Shown here in pieces: positions 53,550 through 64,000 of a stretch of DNA of 64,000 nucleotides. The notes under the pieces are model-generated. The model had not been told where the DNA came from, did no database searches, and was given only the letters and a program-made list of their open reading frames with translations. The stretch's first letter is position 1, and the number at the start of each line of letters is the position of its first letter. The translations under genes and the position numbers were made by a program. The stretch is from Ascaphus truei (taxonomy: Eukaryota > Chordata > Amphibia > Anura > Ascaphidae): the NCBI GenBank assembly GCA_036426205.1, contig WSYH01000650.1:109340-173339 (forward strand), written 5' to 3'.

Positions 53550-54041
53550 TGTTTGCAGAGTACATGCACTAAACACGCGGGTTTTCTTTGAATAAGGCTT
53601 ATTTATTTTAGCCTTAAAACATACAGCAGCACCAAAAACAAATAACTTCTCATCACAAACAAAAGAAAGAAATAAGCTTTTTTACCGCAAGCCAAATAAA
53701 GGTTTTCTTTAGCAGACGAGCAAAAATAAGGTTTCTCTTTAGCAGACAAGCAAAATAAGGCAGCTACTCTTTTTCAGCAGAGCCAGACAGTCATAAACCA
53801 TGTACTTTGTCAAACAGACTTGTAGTCAGTTTAATCTCTTCAGTAACTCACTCCGTCTCCTGACCAGCTAGCTGCATGTTGCACATCCTGCCTGGGGTTT
53901 TTTACACACACTGATAGGCTGCTGGGATTTAACTAATTGCCATGAGCTTCGCAGCTGACGTTAACCCATCACTGCGCACTGCAGACTAAACATATGTCTG
54001 CCAGGCCATATAGCTAGTGGCTTTTATTCACCCTGTCCACG
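53550..54041 (-). repeat. Gypsy-2 5' LTR, copy C
   Basis: From gtttgcagagtacatg to accctgtccac, with a degraded internal 30-bp repeat. The ggagt duplication follows at 54,042-54,046. Preceded by a degraded Leu-type primer binding site at about 53,531-53,548. Confidence 0.8.
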
Positions 54042-54046
54042 GAGTG

Positions 54047-54796
54047 CCTCACCCCAACCAAGGCGGGACAGAGGTGGGATTATTAACCCCACCCCCAGCC
54101 ACGTGGGCATGTCTGGAGTGGTAGATTGTCAGGTAGCCGGGTCAGGGTTAGAGAGGTACGGATAGTCAAGATACTTGCCGGTGTCTGGATTGGAGAGGTA
54201 CGGATCGTTGCAGGTACTATTAGCCGAGGTCAGGTTTTGAGAGAGATGAGAGGAGTCGTGGTACGTGTGCCGAGTCAGGGTTGGAGAGATGCGATCGTCT
54301 ATGGGAGCTGGTGATCAGGAGTACAGAAGATCGGAGTCAGGGAAACCGGTGTCAGGAAAGAGATCAAGGAACGGAACGCAAGGCAAGGCAGCAGACCAAG
54401 GAGAGCGGTTGAACACTTTACAATTACAAAGGGTTATGCTCAGCCGATGACGCCAGTGGGCTGGCTGAGCATATAACGGAGGAGAGCAATGATTTGAGGA
54501 GGCGGATCTGAGCGCACCGCAGCACTGCTGGTTATTTATTGCAGTCACGCAAGGAGACAGGTTGAGAGCCGTACAGTGGGCGCGCGGCACACTACGACAC
54601 CGCTCACAGCGCAATCTAGAGGCGGGGACCAGGATATCTGTATTTATGTCTGAGCGTGACACCGCGCGTCATAGTTCCGGCGGCGGAAGGAGGATGGATC
54701 CGGTGCACTGCAGGGAGAGGGAGCAGCGGAGCAACCCGATCGGCATCGCGAGGCAGGGGGGAGGCACGCCTAGGGTGGTGATCTCACGGATCCTCA
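54047..54796 (-). repeat. Solo LTR right part, copy C
   Basis: Duplicate of B 41,887-42,647, ending ggatcctca followed by degraded agaac. Confidence 0.75.
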
Positions 54797-54799
54797 AGA

Positions 54800-55196
54800 A
54801 CGTAGTTAAAAGATCAATTTATATAACCATAGATAGTGCAGCATAACATTTAAAAATGTAAGAAACCAGCACGGAGTCGTATAGGCACCCGCCCCGAACC
54901 CGCCTCTTCCTGGAAAGATATCAGTTGTGCATGCCAGCTCTTACTTAGGCTAACTCTAGCAGCTCTCAGGTAAGGTCGGCATTATGGTGGTTCATGAACA
55001 AAAGGCTGTACCTCTATGAGCAAGCCATAGAGTGAGCGACGAAGCGCAACCCGCTCGATTTCTTGGTCCTGGAAAACAAACCACTTTTTGAGTTTGCCAC
55101 GCGAAGGCCGGCCACATGCTGGTTCAGCCAATAGGGGAACCACTCACGTGTTCACGGCCACAGTCCTACCCCACACCTCCCCATATGCCTCGTACC
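54800..55196. other. Unassigned stretch, copy C
   Basis: Equivalent to B 42,653-43,046; nothing identified. Confidence 0.4.
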
Positions 55197-55211
55197 TCAG
55201 TGCAGGGTTAG

Positions 55212-56156
55212 TGGAGCAAGGCAACCTCTTCATGCCTGAGGCAAGGATGTAGAGGATTTGCTTGAAACTTCTTCTATTGGACTAGAACCTCAGGAAAAAA
55301 GAGAAAAAGAAAAACCTGCAGGAAGCCTGCAATAGTGTGTTATCCCAAGGGATAACAATAGAGTTATTATAGGGAGCATTTATTAATTCCCTGACGAAGA
55401 AGACAACTAATAGAGCGTTCGAAACGCGTTGGAAGTTTTTTTTGGCAACGTTGGTACACCGTAGCATGGACTAACACTGGTGACGTCATTGCGCGGCGGT
55501 CGAGGTTTTCCAGGAAGAGATTCACGATGGAGCACAGAACCTGATCCCACGGCAGCAGCAGACGAATACACCACCAGGCTAGAGGGCGATCCCGGCAGCA
55601 AAGACCATTAAAACCAGTTGCACAATACCTATTCACATCGGTGAGTAGGGTTTTCAATTTAAACCAGGCGGAGCAACGAAGATATCTTGGACCAAGTTTT
55701 CAAGTTCAAAGTTTGGTAGTGCTTAGCACTTATCCTTACCACCACCAGTGCTCAATGCCTGATTCATCATCATTTATATTCAATGCATTTTAAATCATGT
55801 TGTTTACTTTGCTTATCCGTCCGCTTTAAATAAATGGCTCCTATAATAACTCTATTGTTATCCCTTGGGTAATCACATTGCAGGCTCCTCCATGTTTTCT
55901 TTTTTCTTCTCTTTTTTCTCTTTTTTCCTGAGGTTTCTAGTACCAATAGAAGAGTTATTCAAGCAAATCCCTCTACAATCCTTGCCTCAGCGCCAGAAGA
56001 GGTTTGCCATTCTCCACAAATCCAATCTGGGTGAAAGATACCAGAACAATCTCCTCAGGCAGCTCAAGGACTACCACTTGGACAATTGGTATCAAAGGTC
56101 ATCTTTATTTTGGTTGTTTGCATAAGCGCTGATTGTACAACCTATTTTTTTACCTA
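55212..56156 (+). mobile_element. Insertion Y, complete version
   Basis: Flanked by tcagtgcagggttag (55,197-55,211) and tcatgcaggtttag (56,157-56,170), a degraded 15-bp duplication. Left arm 55,212-55,386 is the inverse of about 55,825-56,010. Shared strings include atttgcttgaa/ttcaagcaaat and ttatcccaagggataac/gttatcccttgggtaa. The 440-bp loop opens with a hammerhead-like motif (55,387-55,435). The tail (56,011-56,156) contains cataagcgctgattg and cctatttttttacc. The plan is the same as insertion X: ribozyme-like head, unit, inverted truncated copy on the 5' side, T-rich tail. Non-coding. Confidence 0.75.
55387..55435 (+). ncRNA. Hammerhead-like motif 3 (insertion Y)
   Basis: ttcc-CTGACGA (55,391-55,397), extra A, weak stem II GAA…TTC, GAAAC (55,421-55,425), GCGTT, GGAAG. 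Stem I pairs ttcc with ggaa; in motif 2 the same positions pair tccc with ggga. This is a compensatory difference that supports a real stem. Confidence 0.55.
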
Positions 56157-56354
56157 TCATGCAGGTTTAGGGTGAGCGACAGGCGCACATGAACATCATG
56201 CGCTCCCGCCAGCACGCTCATGCCCCCCATGACAGCGGCCTAGCACCAAGACGTCAACACACAGTTGAGTCTCGGCAAATCACACGACTCAAGACCAGTT
56301 GGAGACTGCGTGTGACTGTCAGTCTGCCTTAACCTGAGTAGCTGTGAGAATAAG

Positions 56355-56680
56355 GCTAGTCCCCTCGTGCGCAGGGACCAGAGCCGCCCCCCAATGGGGC
56401 CGGCCCAACTACAAGTGGTGCCGCTGTGCGACCAGATTTCTCCTCGAAGACAGGAAATCTGTGCTCAAAGACTTGCGACGAACGCTGGCCACAGCCCCCG
56501 GCGGTTCTGCCAATGATGGCAAACCTGCCGGGTGAAATCATGGCCATGCCGCCCCCCCCCCACCCCGTCTTTCCTCTTCAGCTCACTGCAGACCGGGGAT
56601 CTCAGCTGCACGCACCGCCAGCCTGGCAAGCGCGCTTGCAGCGCGCACACGGGGGCCTCAGCCTTACCGAGTGAGAGACG
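56355..56680. mobile_element. Harbinger-like GC-rich MITE 2, copy C
   Basis: Duplicate of B 43,527-43,838; ends aaggctagtcccc and gggggcctcagcctta. Confidence 0.45.
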
Positions 56681-57415
56681 GCATTACACAGCTGATATCT
56701 TTTCCAAAATACATACATTACAAGTAAGCTACAAGATGATCCTTTTTGTTTTGTTTTTTTGAGCAGCGTAATTTATGGGTTTTGTTAAACTAATTGTACC
56801 ACTTTCTATGCACTAGTCACTGCAATTTTAACTGTCATCATTTTTATATATCACTTAATTTTTTTAAGAGTTTTTTCTTCTTCACTTTTTTTGCAATCCA
56901 CTAGTGGCCATAAATTAGGTTGGAAAGGATATCACGTTTGTCCATCGTAGTTCAAACCGTTGTGAAATTCTAACTGGGTGTGATTCATCCTATATTTTTA
57001 TGTAACGGTGTTCCTCACCCCCCCCCCTCCCCAATCACAGATATGGGCCATTACTGGTTGTATGTGGTGCATACCTGCTGGTAACTAGAGGGCAGAGTTG
57101 TCCACATGACTTTGGGACACAGGAGCAGGCTTCTGGATCCATAAGCATATTGGTAGGACACAGAGTTCCAAAATCAATCCTCGAACTTGTGGAGAATCAA
57201 TATAGATGTGAAAATATCTTTGAATGGTAAAACATTATGAAGAACCTATGAATCCACTCCCTGAAATAAATAATTCAATGTGTCAATGGTTAGACTCCTA
57301 AGGTGGAGGACCTGTGGTAGGAAGTGTGCGGTCAGCTATAATGCCGGACCCCCTAATATCACAGTAATGAACGTCCTCCTGGAGAATGACACAGTATAGT
57401 TATAAAGACCCTTAG
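56681..57415. other. Unassigned stretch, copy C
   Basis: Equivalent to B 43,845-44,584. No features seen. Confidence 0.4.
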
Positions 57416-57422
57416 CGTCAAA

Positions 57423-58283
57423 ATGAACCTACTCCCCCTTATCCCTATACCTTTTCCAGCCGTTTACCAGTGCCACTCACTGAGAGGATTTGCTCTCACT
57501 TCAGTCTGCAATCGCTCAATTTATCTGGGGAGGGAAAAAAACGAAAGTCAACAAATTAACATATGAAAAGATCTGTCCTGCGGCGGGGGCCTAGCGGTAA
57601 CCCTGCCTGCTCTCATATTACAAAGCGGCTCATTAAGCCAAATGTTCAATGCGGCAATCCAATCCCCACAATCTAACACAGTGGGTGGAATTAGAGAGTG
57701 CTTGCCTGCGCTCCTTGAAAACGCAACTTGATTTGGCTACCTAAAACAGCACACGGATCTGCTGACATCCCGCTTTCCTCAATTACCGGACTCGTTGCTA
57801 ATCTGGAGCAATAAGACTAAATATTCCCTCACAACGATAATTCTCTTCAATGTCCCCAATTTGGAACAATCCAAGTTCGCTCCTCCTGACTACTGAGGGA
57901 GATGCATCAATTTGGAAACAAAATGTTATATACGAATCAAAGATCTGAGGGATCACATAACAAATTAAAACAAGTTTGATCACGTCAGACTAGAAAAAGA
58001 TAATACCCACCCCACTCAGAATTTTTTTAGGTACCAGCCTCCAGCCCGGCATTTTATAACATTTGCCCCATACCGCTCCCCTGACGTCATTCGAAAGCTC
58101 TGTCTGGGCAGACCAAACACAAAAGACTCACATCACAATTGTACAAGGAAGTAGTTGATTCTGCGAGCTCTAGACAACACCCACCGTCATTTAGAACCCA
58201 ATGGAAGAGATCTGGGAGAGACTTAGAAGACGACGAGTGGAACACTATATATCTGGCCACGGCAAAAATCTCCATATGTAACC
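57423..58283 (+). pseudogene. L1 ORF2 fragment, copy C
   Basis: Noisy duplicate of B 44,593-45,447, cut by the chromovirus LTR at 58,284. No long frame survives. Confidence 0.78.
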
Positions 58284-59084
58284 TGTTACGCCGGTGCTGC
58301 CCGCAGACCAGACCTGTCCCCTGAGCTGAAGGGAGAGTGGTAATCACCACCACGCACAAGCAGGGACGCGGTCCGGAGTGTGGTATGAAGCGTTGCCAGG
58401 CCAGGTGTAGTTAGGTAAGACACACTTGCTCCGGTACCGGTTGTAGAGATAGAGTGAATGATGCCTTGCCGAAGTCAGGGAGTGAAGTGGAGATAGGTCG
58501 TATTCCAAGCCGTGTTCAAGGGGTTACCAGAGTGAGCGTTGTCCAAGGAGGGCCGAGACCGAGAGCCAGAGGTGGGTAGTCGTACAAGCCGCGTCAGAAC
58601 CTGTGAAAAACTGAGAGAATCCAGAGTACTCCATACAGAGACTATGTGGAGCAAAGACTGAAGCAGAGAGGAGCTAGAATAGCAGGAAGGTCCAATTAGA
58701 AACGGAGGCGGACAGACAGAGCTACAGAGAGCACTGCAGATTGGTGCAGGCATACACAGCCAGGTGAGTCTTGTTAGTAACCTGAGTATGCCCTTGCAGT
58801 GTGCGGGGGCAGAGCCTGAGTCCGGGGGACGGGAATAAGAGTGTGCAGACTGAGCGTGCTCCGTAACTCTTGTACGCGTGTGACTGAGCCGTGGATGGTG
58901 CAGGTATCGTGCAGGAGGTGTGTGGGCGCGCCGGGCGCTGAGCAGGAATCGCCGAGGGAGTGATCCCCGACGGCGGCAGGGGCGGGGCCGTGAGGCCGGT
59001 AAGGCAGGATTGTTTTGTGTGTCCAGGGCTCCTGCGGGAGGGAGTGCTCTTGTGGTGGGAGCGAGGAGACAGCCGATTCTGACA
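58284..59084 (-). repeat. Chromovirus 3' LTR, copy C
   Basis: tgttacgccggtgctgcc to gattctgaca; duplicate of B 45,448-46,268. Confidence 0.82.
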
Positions 59085-61029
59085 GTACCCCCCTCTTCAG
59101 ACGCCTCAGGACGGTCCAAGAACGGTTTCTCTGGAAACTTTTTCCTGAAGGACTTAAGAAGGCAGGGCATGAATGTCCTTTGAAGGTACCCAGGATCTCT
59201 CTTCAGGCCAAAGCCCTTCCACTGCACCAAGAACTGAGCTGACCCCTGGAAAGGCAGAATCCAAAAAGAGTGAACTTCGAGTCCTCCGTTATTTTGTACC
59301 AGTAATGGGATCCGGTTTACGAGTCTGATCCGAAGAGTGACTGGAGATAAATGGTTTTAAGAGGGACACATGAAAGACATTGGGAATCTTCATACTGGGT
59401 GGTAGTTGGAGCCGAATGCCACGGGATTGATTTGTTCACAAATAGGGAAAGGACCCAGACTTAGGTGCCATTTTAGGAGATGGTACCTTGAGGTGGATAT
59501 TCCTAGAGGAAGCCATACCAAATCCCCTGGTTTTAACTGGGCGCCGAACGACGACGATCGGCCTGTAGTTTCGATCTGCGGGAGGATGTTGAGAAGGGTA
59601 AGACTGAATCCTGGACCATGCGGTTTGGAGGGGAAGAAATGCGTTCATCTACGGCTGCACCTCCAGAAGGGATGTTGGGGATGGGAAGACAGGGAGGGTG
59701 AACCCATAATTTAAAAGAAGGCGACTCCCGGTGGCTCGTTTTTTGCAGAATTGACGCATACTCTTGCCCAAGAGGGAGTTGAGCCCAATCATCCTGAAAT
59801 CGGATATGAAACATCTCCAGGTACTTCTCCAGGATTGATTGATTCTCTCCGTTTGTCCATTGGACTGAGGATGATAGGGCGGAGAGAAAGAAAAGAGATG
59901 CCCAATCTCTTCGTGAAAGCTCTCCAAAATTTGGATACGAACTGAAACCTCTTCATAAAAAATGGACAGGGATCCCATGAATCCGGAAAATCTGCTCCGT
60001 AGATATCAGCAAGGGCGGGGAGGTGGGTAATCCTTTAAGTGTATATAAATGGGACATCTTTGGAGACCTGTCCACGACCACCAAGATAGTGTTCATTTCC
60101 TCTGGACCTGGACAACTCCACGATGAAGTCCATAGAAATGTGGGACCAGGGGCGGTCGGAACTGGAATGGGTAAACAAAACCCTGAGGCTTTTGACGGAG
60201 AGTCTTGTTTTGAGCGCACGTGGGGCATGCGCGGTAAACTCCAGAATATCTTGAGACATCCTTGGCCACCAGAAATTCCAGCCGAATGAAATCAGTAGTC
60301 TTCTTAAAACCTGGATGACCTGCAATTTAGGGAGTAACCCAAGACAGGACCTCGACCAAATTTGGATGGTACAAAGATTTTGTTGTCGTAACGACCAAGT
60401 CCTTGGAAATGCGTCTCTGGAGTGCAAAATCTTGTCAAGATTCTTGAAAGAAGACTGTGCGTGAATCCTCTCTTGTGGGAAGGATTAGTCTCCAAAGATT
60501 CCTCTGGCCTCTCTTCAGAAGAATGTATTCGGGAGAGTGCGTCTGCCTTACGTTCTTGTCCCGGGGATATAGGAAAGGTGAAAATCGAATACAGAAAAAA
60601 AAAGAGCCCCAACGAGCCTGTCGTGGACCAAGGCGTCGAGCGTTCTCTATGTAAAAGGTTCTCTTGTGTCCGTGAGAATAGTAAACGGCTCTTTCGACCC
60701 CTCTAGCAGGTGTCTCCACTCTTGAAGAGCCATCTTCACGGCCAGAAGTTCCCTGTACCCACGTCATAGTTTCCTCTCGGCAGACGAGAATTTCTTGGAA
60801 AAATGCACAGGGATGTAACTTATCTTGGGGCGTGGTCTCTGGGAAAGAACGGCATCAGCGCCGCAATCAGAAGCGTCGACCTCACGAGAAGGGAAGTTCG
60901 ATGTTGGGATGACAGAGAATAGGTTGCGGAATAAAGGCTTCTTGAGTGTCTGAAGCGGAGATGGCCTCGGATGACCAAGCAGAAGGATCAGCTCCTTTTT
61001 TGGTGAGCGCAGTGAGGGGTGCCACAATG

Positions 61030-62560
61030 GCACAAACAATATAAAGTCCCCAGCGCTATAATTCCAAGATACCATGACCTTAAGAAGTCTCTGATCTCAA
61101 GATGGTAGTTGGGCTTGATAAAGATGTTTCAGATGGGACGGTGTCTTTGATGTAGAATGATTACACCTTCTGAAATATAGATGACAGACACACCTGATTG
61201 CGCAGCGTATTTCTACAATCAGATCCCTATCGTAGATAATACAGAATCTTACTCACATAAGTTACATCTGTATGTTCATGGAGAATCTGTGGTGCTCCCC
61301 TTCTCCTCTGTTCCTCTCACGAACCCCCGTGTGGAGACAGCTTACTGGGATCAATCACAGTCCTCGATGACGTCAGGGATAGATCCGTTGCGACACCCCC
61401 CGACGTGAGATAGATGGGCACATATGGTGTAGTATGCAATTACTTTATTGAGCTAAAACACTTAACAATGCTTTAAAATACACTCACATGGTGCAATGTG
61501 GATGATACTCTCCGCGCTAATGCCGTCCGCAGCTTGCAATCTTTCCAGCCCAACGGGGAGTACACTGCTCACAGACACGCTGTCGACTCGCGTGTGACGT
61601 CAGTGATGCAGGAAACCCTCCTCGTGTCAGGACACAGATGCTGCGAGGGCTCAAATCCCTAGGCTCCTCCTCCCTACGCGTTTCGTGACACGTGGTCACT
61701 TCGTCAGGGGATCCCCTGACTAAGTGACCACGTGTCACGAAACGCGTAGGGAGGAGCCTAGTGATTTAGCCATCGCAGCATCTGTCTCTGACCACGAGGA
61801 GGGTTTCCTGCATCACTGACTCACACGCCGAGTCGCAGCGTGTCGTGAGCAGTTACCCCCCGTTGTGCTGGAAGGATTTGCAGCTGCGGACGGCATTAGC
61901 GCGGAGTATCATCCACATTGCACCAGGTGAGTGTATTTTAAAGCATTGTTTAAGTGTTTAGCTCAATAAGTAATTGCATACTACCACCATATTGTGCCCA
62001 TCTTATCTCACGTCGTGGGGTGTCGCAACGGATCTATCCCTGACGTCATCGAGGACTGTGATTGATCCCGTAAGCTGTCTCCACACGGGTTCGTGAGAGG
62101 AACAGAGGAGAAGGGAGCCACCACATTCTCTCCAATGAACATACAGATGTAACTTATGTGAGTAAGATCTGTTATTTCCTGAGTATGGATCTGATTGTAG
62201 AATAATCCTGCGCAATCAGTGTGTCTGTCCATCTATATTTCAGAGGTTTAATCATCTACATCAAGACACCGTCCCATCTGAAACATCTTTATCAAGCCAA
62301 CTACCATCTTGAAAGATCAGAAGACTTCCTTTAAGGTCACGGTATCTTGGACTTTAGCGCTGGGGACTTTATATTTGTTTGTGCACTTTTGTTACCAGGT
62401 TTGGAATAGCTGTTATTATTGTCACCAAGCTGCTTTTGCTATAGATTTTGTTCTCACCTTGATGTTATAATGACACATATTGTTTAGCACATTATCGTTA
62501 GCACTTATTAATATTTTTTTAGTGTAGGTTAGCGCTTTTGGAGGGGTTATTTTCTTTGTT
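61030..62560 (+). mobile_element. Insertion X, copy C
   Basis: Duplications tgaggggtgccacaatg (61,013-61,029) and tgaggggtgccacaagg (62,561-62,577). The centre is cleaner than in B: tcaggggatcccctga at 61,704-61,719. Both hammerhead-like motifs (61,670-61,711 minus; 61,712-61,754 plus) are well preserved, with stem II GTGAC-CACGT-GTCAC on each side. Confidence 0.75.
61712..61754 (+). ncRNA. Hammerhead-like motif 2, copy C
   Basis: tccc-CTGACTAA, GTGACCACGTGTCAC, GAAACGCGTA, GGGAGG. As in B, the plus copy has CTGACTA while the mirrored copy has CTGACGA, so this difference between the arms predates the block duplication. Confidence 0.5.
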
Positions 62561-64000
62561 TGAGGGGTGCCACAAGGGTGGAAAAATCCGTATAAACTTA
62601 CGATAGTAATTGCGAACCCTAAAAAACGTTGTATGGCTTGAGAGAGTTGGGTCTTGGCCATTCAGTGACTGCTTGAAGTTTACCGGAGTCCATCATAAAC
62701 CCCTCATCGGAAATTATATACCCTAGAACGGAGTAGAGTCGTATGAAATGTGCACTTCTCCGTTTGGCGTACAAATGGTTTCACGGAGACGGAAGGACGT
62801 AGGATGTGTGGCGTATATGGTCCGTGGAGATCTTTGAAAAATCACGATACATCCTAGTATACAATAACACAAATATTGAGTACCTTACGAAAGACGTCGT
62901 TGAAATCCTGGAAACAGCGGGAGCATTACATAGCCGAAAGGCATTACCAGATATTCGTAGTGTCCACTAGCTTGTTGAAGGCCGTCTTCCATTCATCCCC
63001 CTTCCTGATGCGCACCAGTTATAGGCACCATCGTAGATCCAACTTGGAAAAAATCTTGGCCCCTGTAATTTATCGAACAGTTCGGTAATAAGGGAGGGGG
63101 TAACATTTTTAATAGTGATGTGTTTAAAACCCTATAGTCATGCAAGGCCTCTTGACGAAGAAAAACCCAGCCCCTGCTGGGGAATTGGAGTGACAATAAA
63201 GCCTTTCTTGAGATTCTCCTGGATATATTCATCCATACGTAGATTCTAGTAACGACAAGGGGTAGGTCTTGACTTGGGTAGGGAGTAACCTGGAACTAGA
63301 TCGATCGGACAATCGTAAGTCCTGTGTGGCGCAGAGAGTCTGACTGTACCTTATTGAAAACGTCCCGGAATTGATGGTAAACGGAAGGTAGAATAACTTC
63401 GGGAACAGAGGTATTGGCCAGCAGTTGATGAGTCTCGCCTGACCTCGGCCTCCAGGAAATGGGCGCAGAGGAAGTCCAGTCAATGAGAGGATTGTTAAGC
63501 TGTAGCCAATGAGACCAAGGGTGATGGTATCCCAGGAGCGTGAATGCATCGAGAACTAAGATCTCCTTGTGTAGATTGAGGACAGAATCAAGGGAGCCTT
63601 CTCTAAGGAGATGTGGGCCGGGGTAAGAGGACATCCTCTGATACCGACGAGTGCATGGGGAACCTCTTTCTCACGATGTGTATCGGTTTAACCGGCGAAT
63701 TCAAGATCCCAAAGTTTCCTCCAGCTCCTGAGTCAAAAGCGGCGGTAGAAGTCTTGAACTTATCGCCTGAAAGGGAGACTGAAAATGTAATTTTCTTAGG
63801 GAGTTCATCTTTAGAAGGGGACGTGGAGACATTACAACCCAGAGAGGCCCCTCTTCCTCACGGGTGTTCCCGTTTCCCGGACGCAGTGGACACTCCCGAA
63901 CCAGATGTTCCATGGATCCGCTAGTAAACACAATCCCCGGCGGGGACGCGAGTGTGCTGACGCTCTGAGCGGTGTACCTGGATACGTTGATCCACTCTGT

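Larger units (their letters stand above)
59085..64000 (-). mobile_element. Chromovirus body, copy C (runs off the window)
   Basis: Noisy duplicate of B 46,269-51,296. Readable pieces are [13 protein letters not shown] (59,880), [13 protein letters not shown] (60,130), [14 protein letters not shown] (60,870), [12 protein letters not shown] (63,890) and the PR-RT stretch near 63,000-63,730. Contains insertion X. The YLDD stop is present near 62,862. The gag 5' end and 5' LTR lie beyond position 64,000. Confidence 0.88.

Noticed and set aside
1..64000. Host protein-coding genes, tRNA, rRNA or snRNA genes
   Set aside because: All frames with recognisable motifs belong to transposable elements, and no RNA gene signature could be supported.

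Overview
The window contains no recognisable host gene, and no tRNA, rRNA or CRISPR array. It is a dense, nested pile of vertebrate-type transposable elements: two Ty3/Gypsy elements of the Gmr1-like kind, a chromodomain Gypsy element (chromovirus), a CR1 LINE, an L1 LINE 3' fragment, a solo LTR, hAT-like and Harbinger-like MITEs, satellites, and two foldback insertions that carry hammerhead-ribozyme-like motifs. This mix (L1 with CR1, a CR1 tail of 8-bp repeats, chromovirus, SCAN-type Gmr1 gag, hammerhead-bearing insertions) suggests a large vertebrate genome. An amphibian is my best guess, inferred from composition only.

One block of about 26 kb occurs three times. Copy B (about 25,528-51,504) is the cleanest and is used as the reference. 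Copy A (1-25,527) starts at the equivalent of B 25,847 and ends at the equivalent of about B 50,895; it is full of single-base indels. Copy C (51,505-64,000) starts at the equivalent of B 39,312 and stops at the equivalent of B 51,296; it is also indel-rich. The copies share the same nested insertions and some of the same inactivating mutations, so they descend from one already decayed locus. The A/B and B/C joins cut at unrelated points of the block, and a 9-base N gap in B (35,803-35,811) is flanked by the same 630 bases twice. This looks more like unpolished or haplotypic contigs joined end to end than a regular tandem array.

Order in B: truncated plus-strand Gmr1-like Gypsy-1 (RT, RNase H, LTR; 25,528-27,587); TA/CA microsatellite; minus-strand CR1 (27,793-31,229) with an esterase-type ORF1 remnant; CA microsatellite; hammerhead-like motif (31,461-31,506); hAT-like MITE overlapping a foldback (32,307-32,703); 34-bp minisatellite; GC-rich Harbinger-like MITE; a solo LTR (34,915-42,647, TSD gaaca) split by the complete minus-strand Gypsy-2 (34,926-41,881, TSD ggagt), itself split by a LINE-like insert with a 15-bp TSD; foldback insertion Y (43,062-43,339, collapsed here, about 940 bp in A and C); a second Harbinger-like MITE; an L1 3' fragment (44,585-45,447) cut by a minus-strand chromovirus (45,448-51,504); and inside the chromovirus, palindromic insertion X (48,258-49,810, TSD 17 bp).

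Two points stand out. Gypsy-2 encodes SCAN-like gag, CCHC, protease, integrase, then RT and RNase H: integrase lies upstream of RT, as in the Gmr1 clade, where the SCAN domain is thought to originate. Insertions X and Y share one plan: a head carrying CTGAYGAA-stem-GAAACGCGT (a hammerhead-type core with one extra A), a T-rich tail with an AGCGCT motif, an inverted truncated copy on the 5' side, and 15-17 bp TSDs. This is best explained as a non-autonomous Penelope-like or retrozyme-like family.
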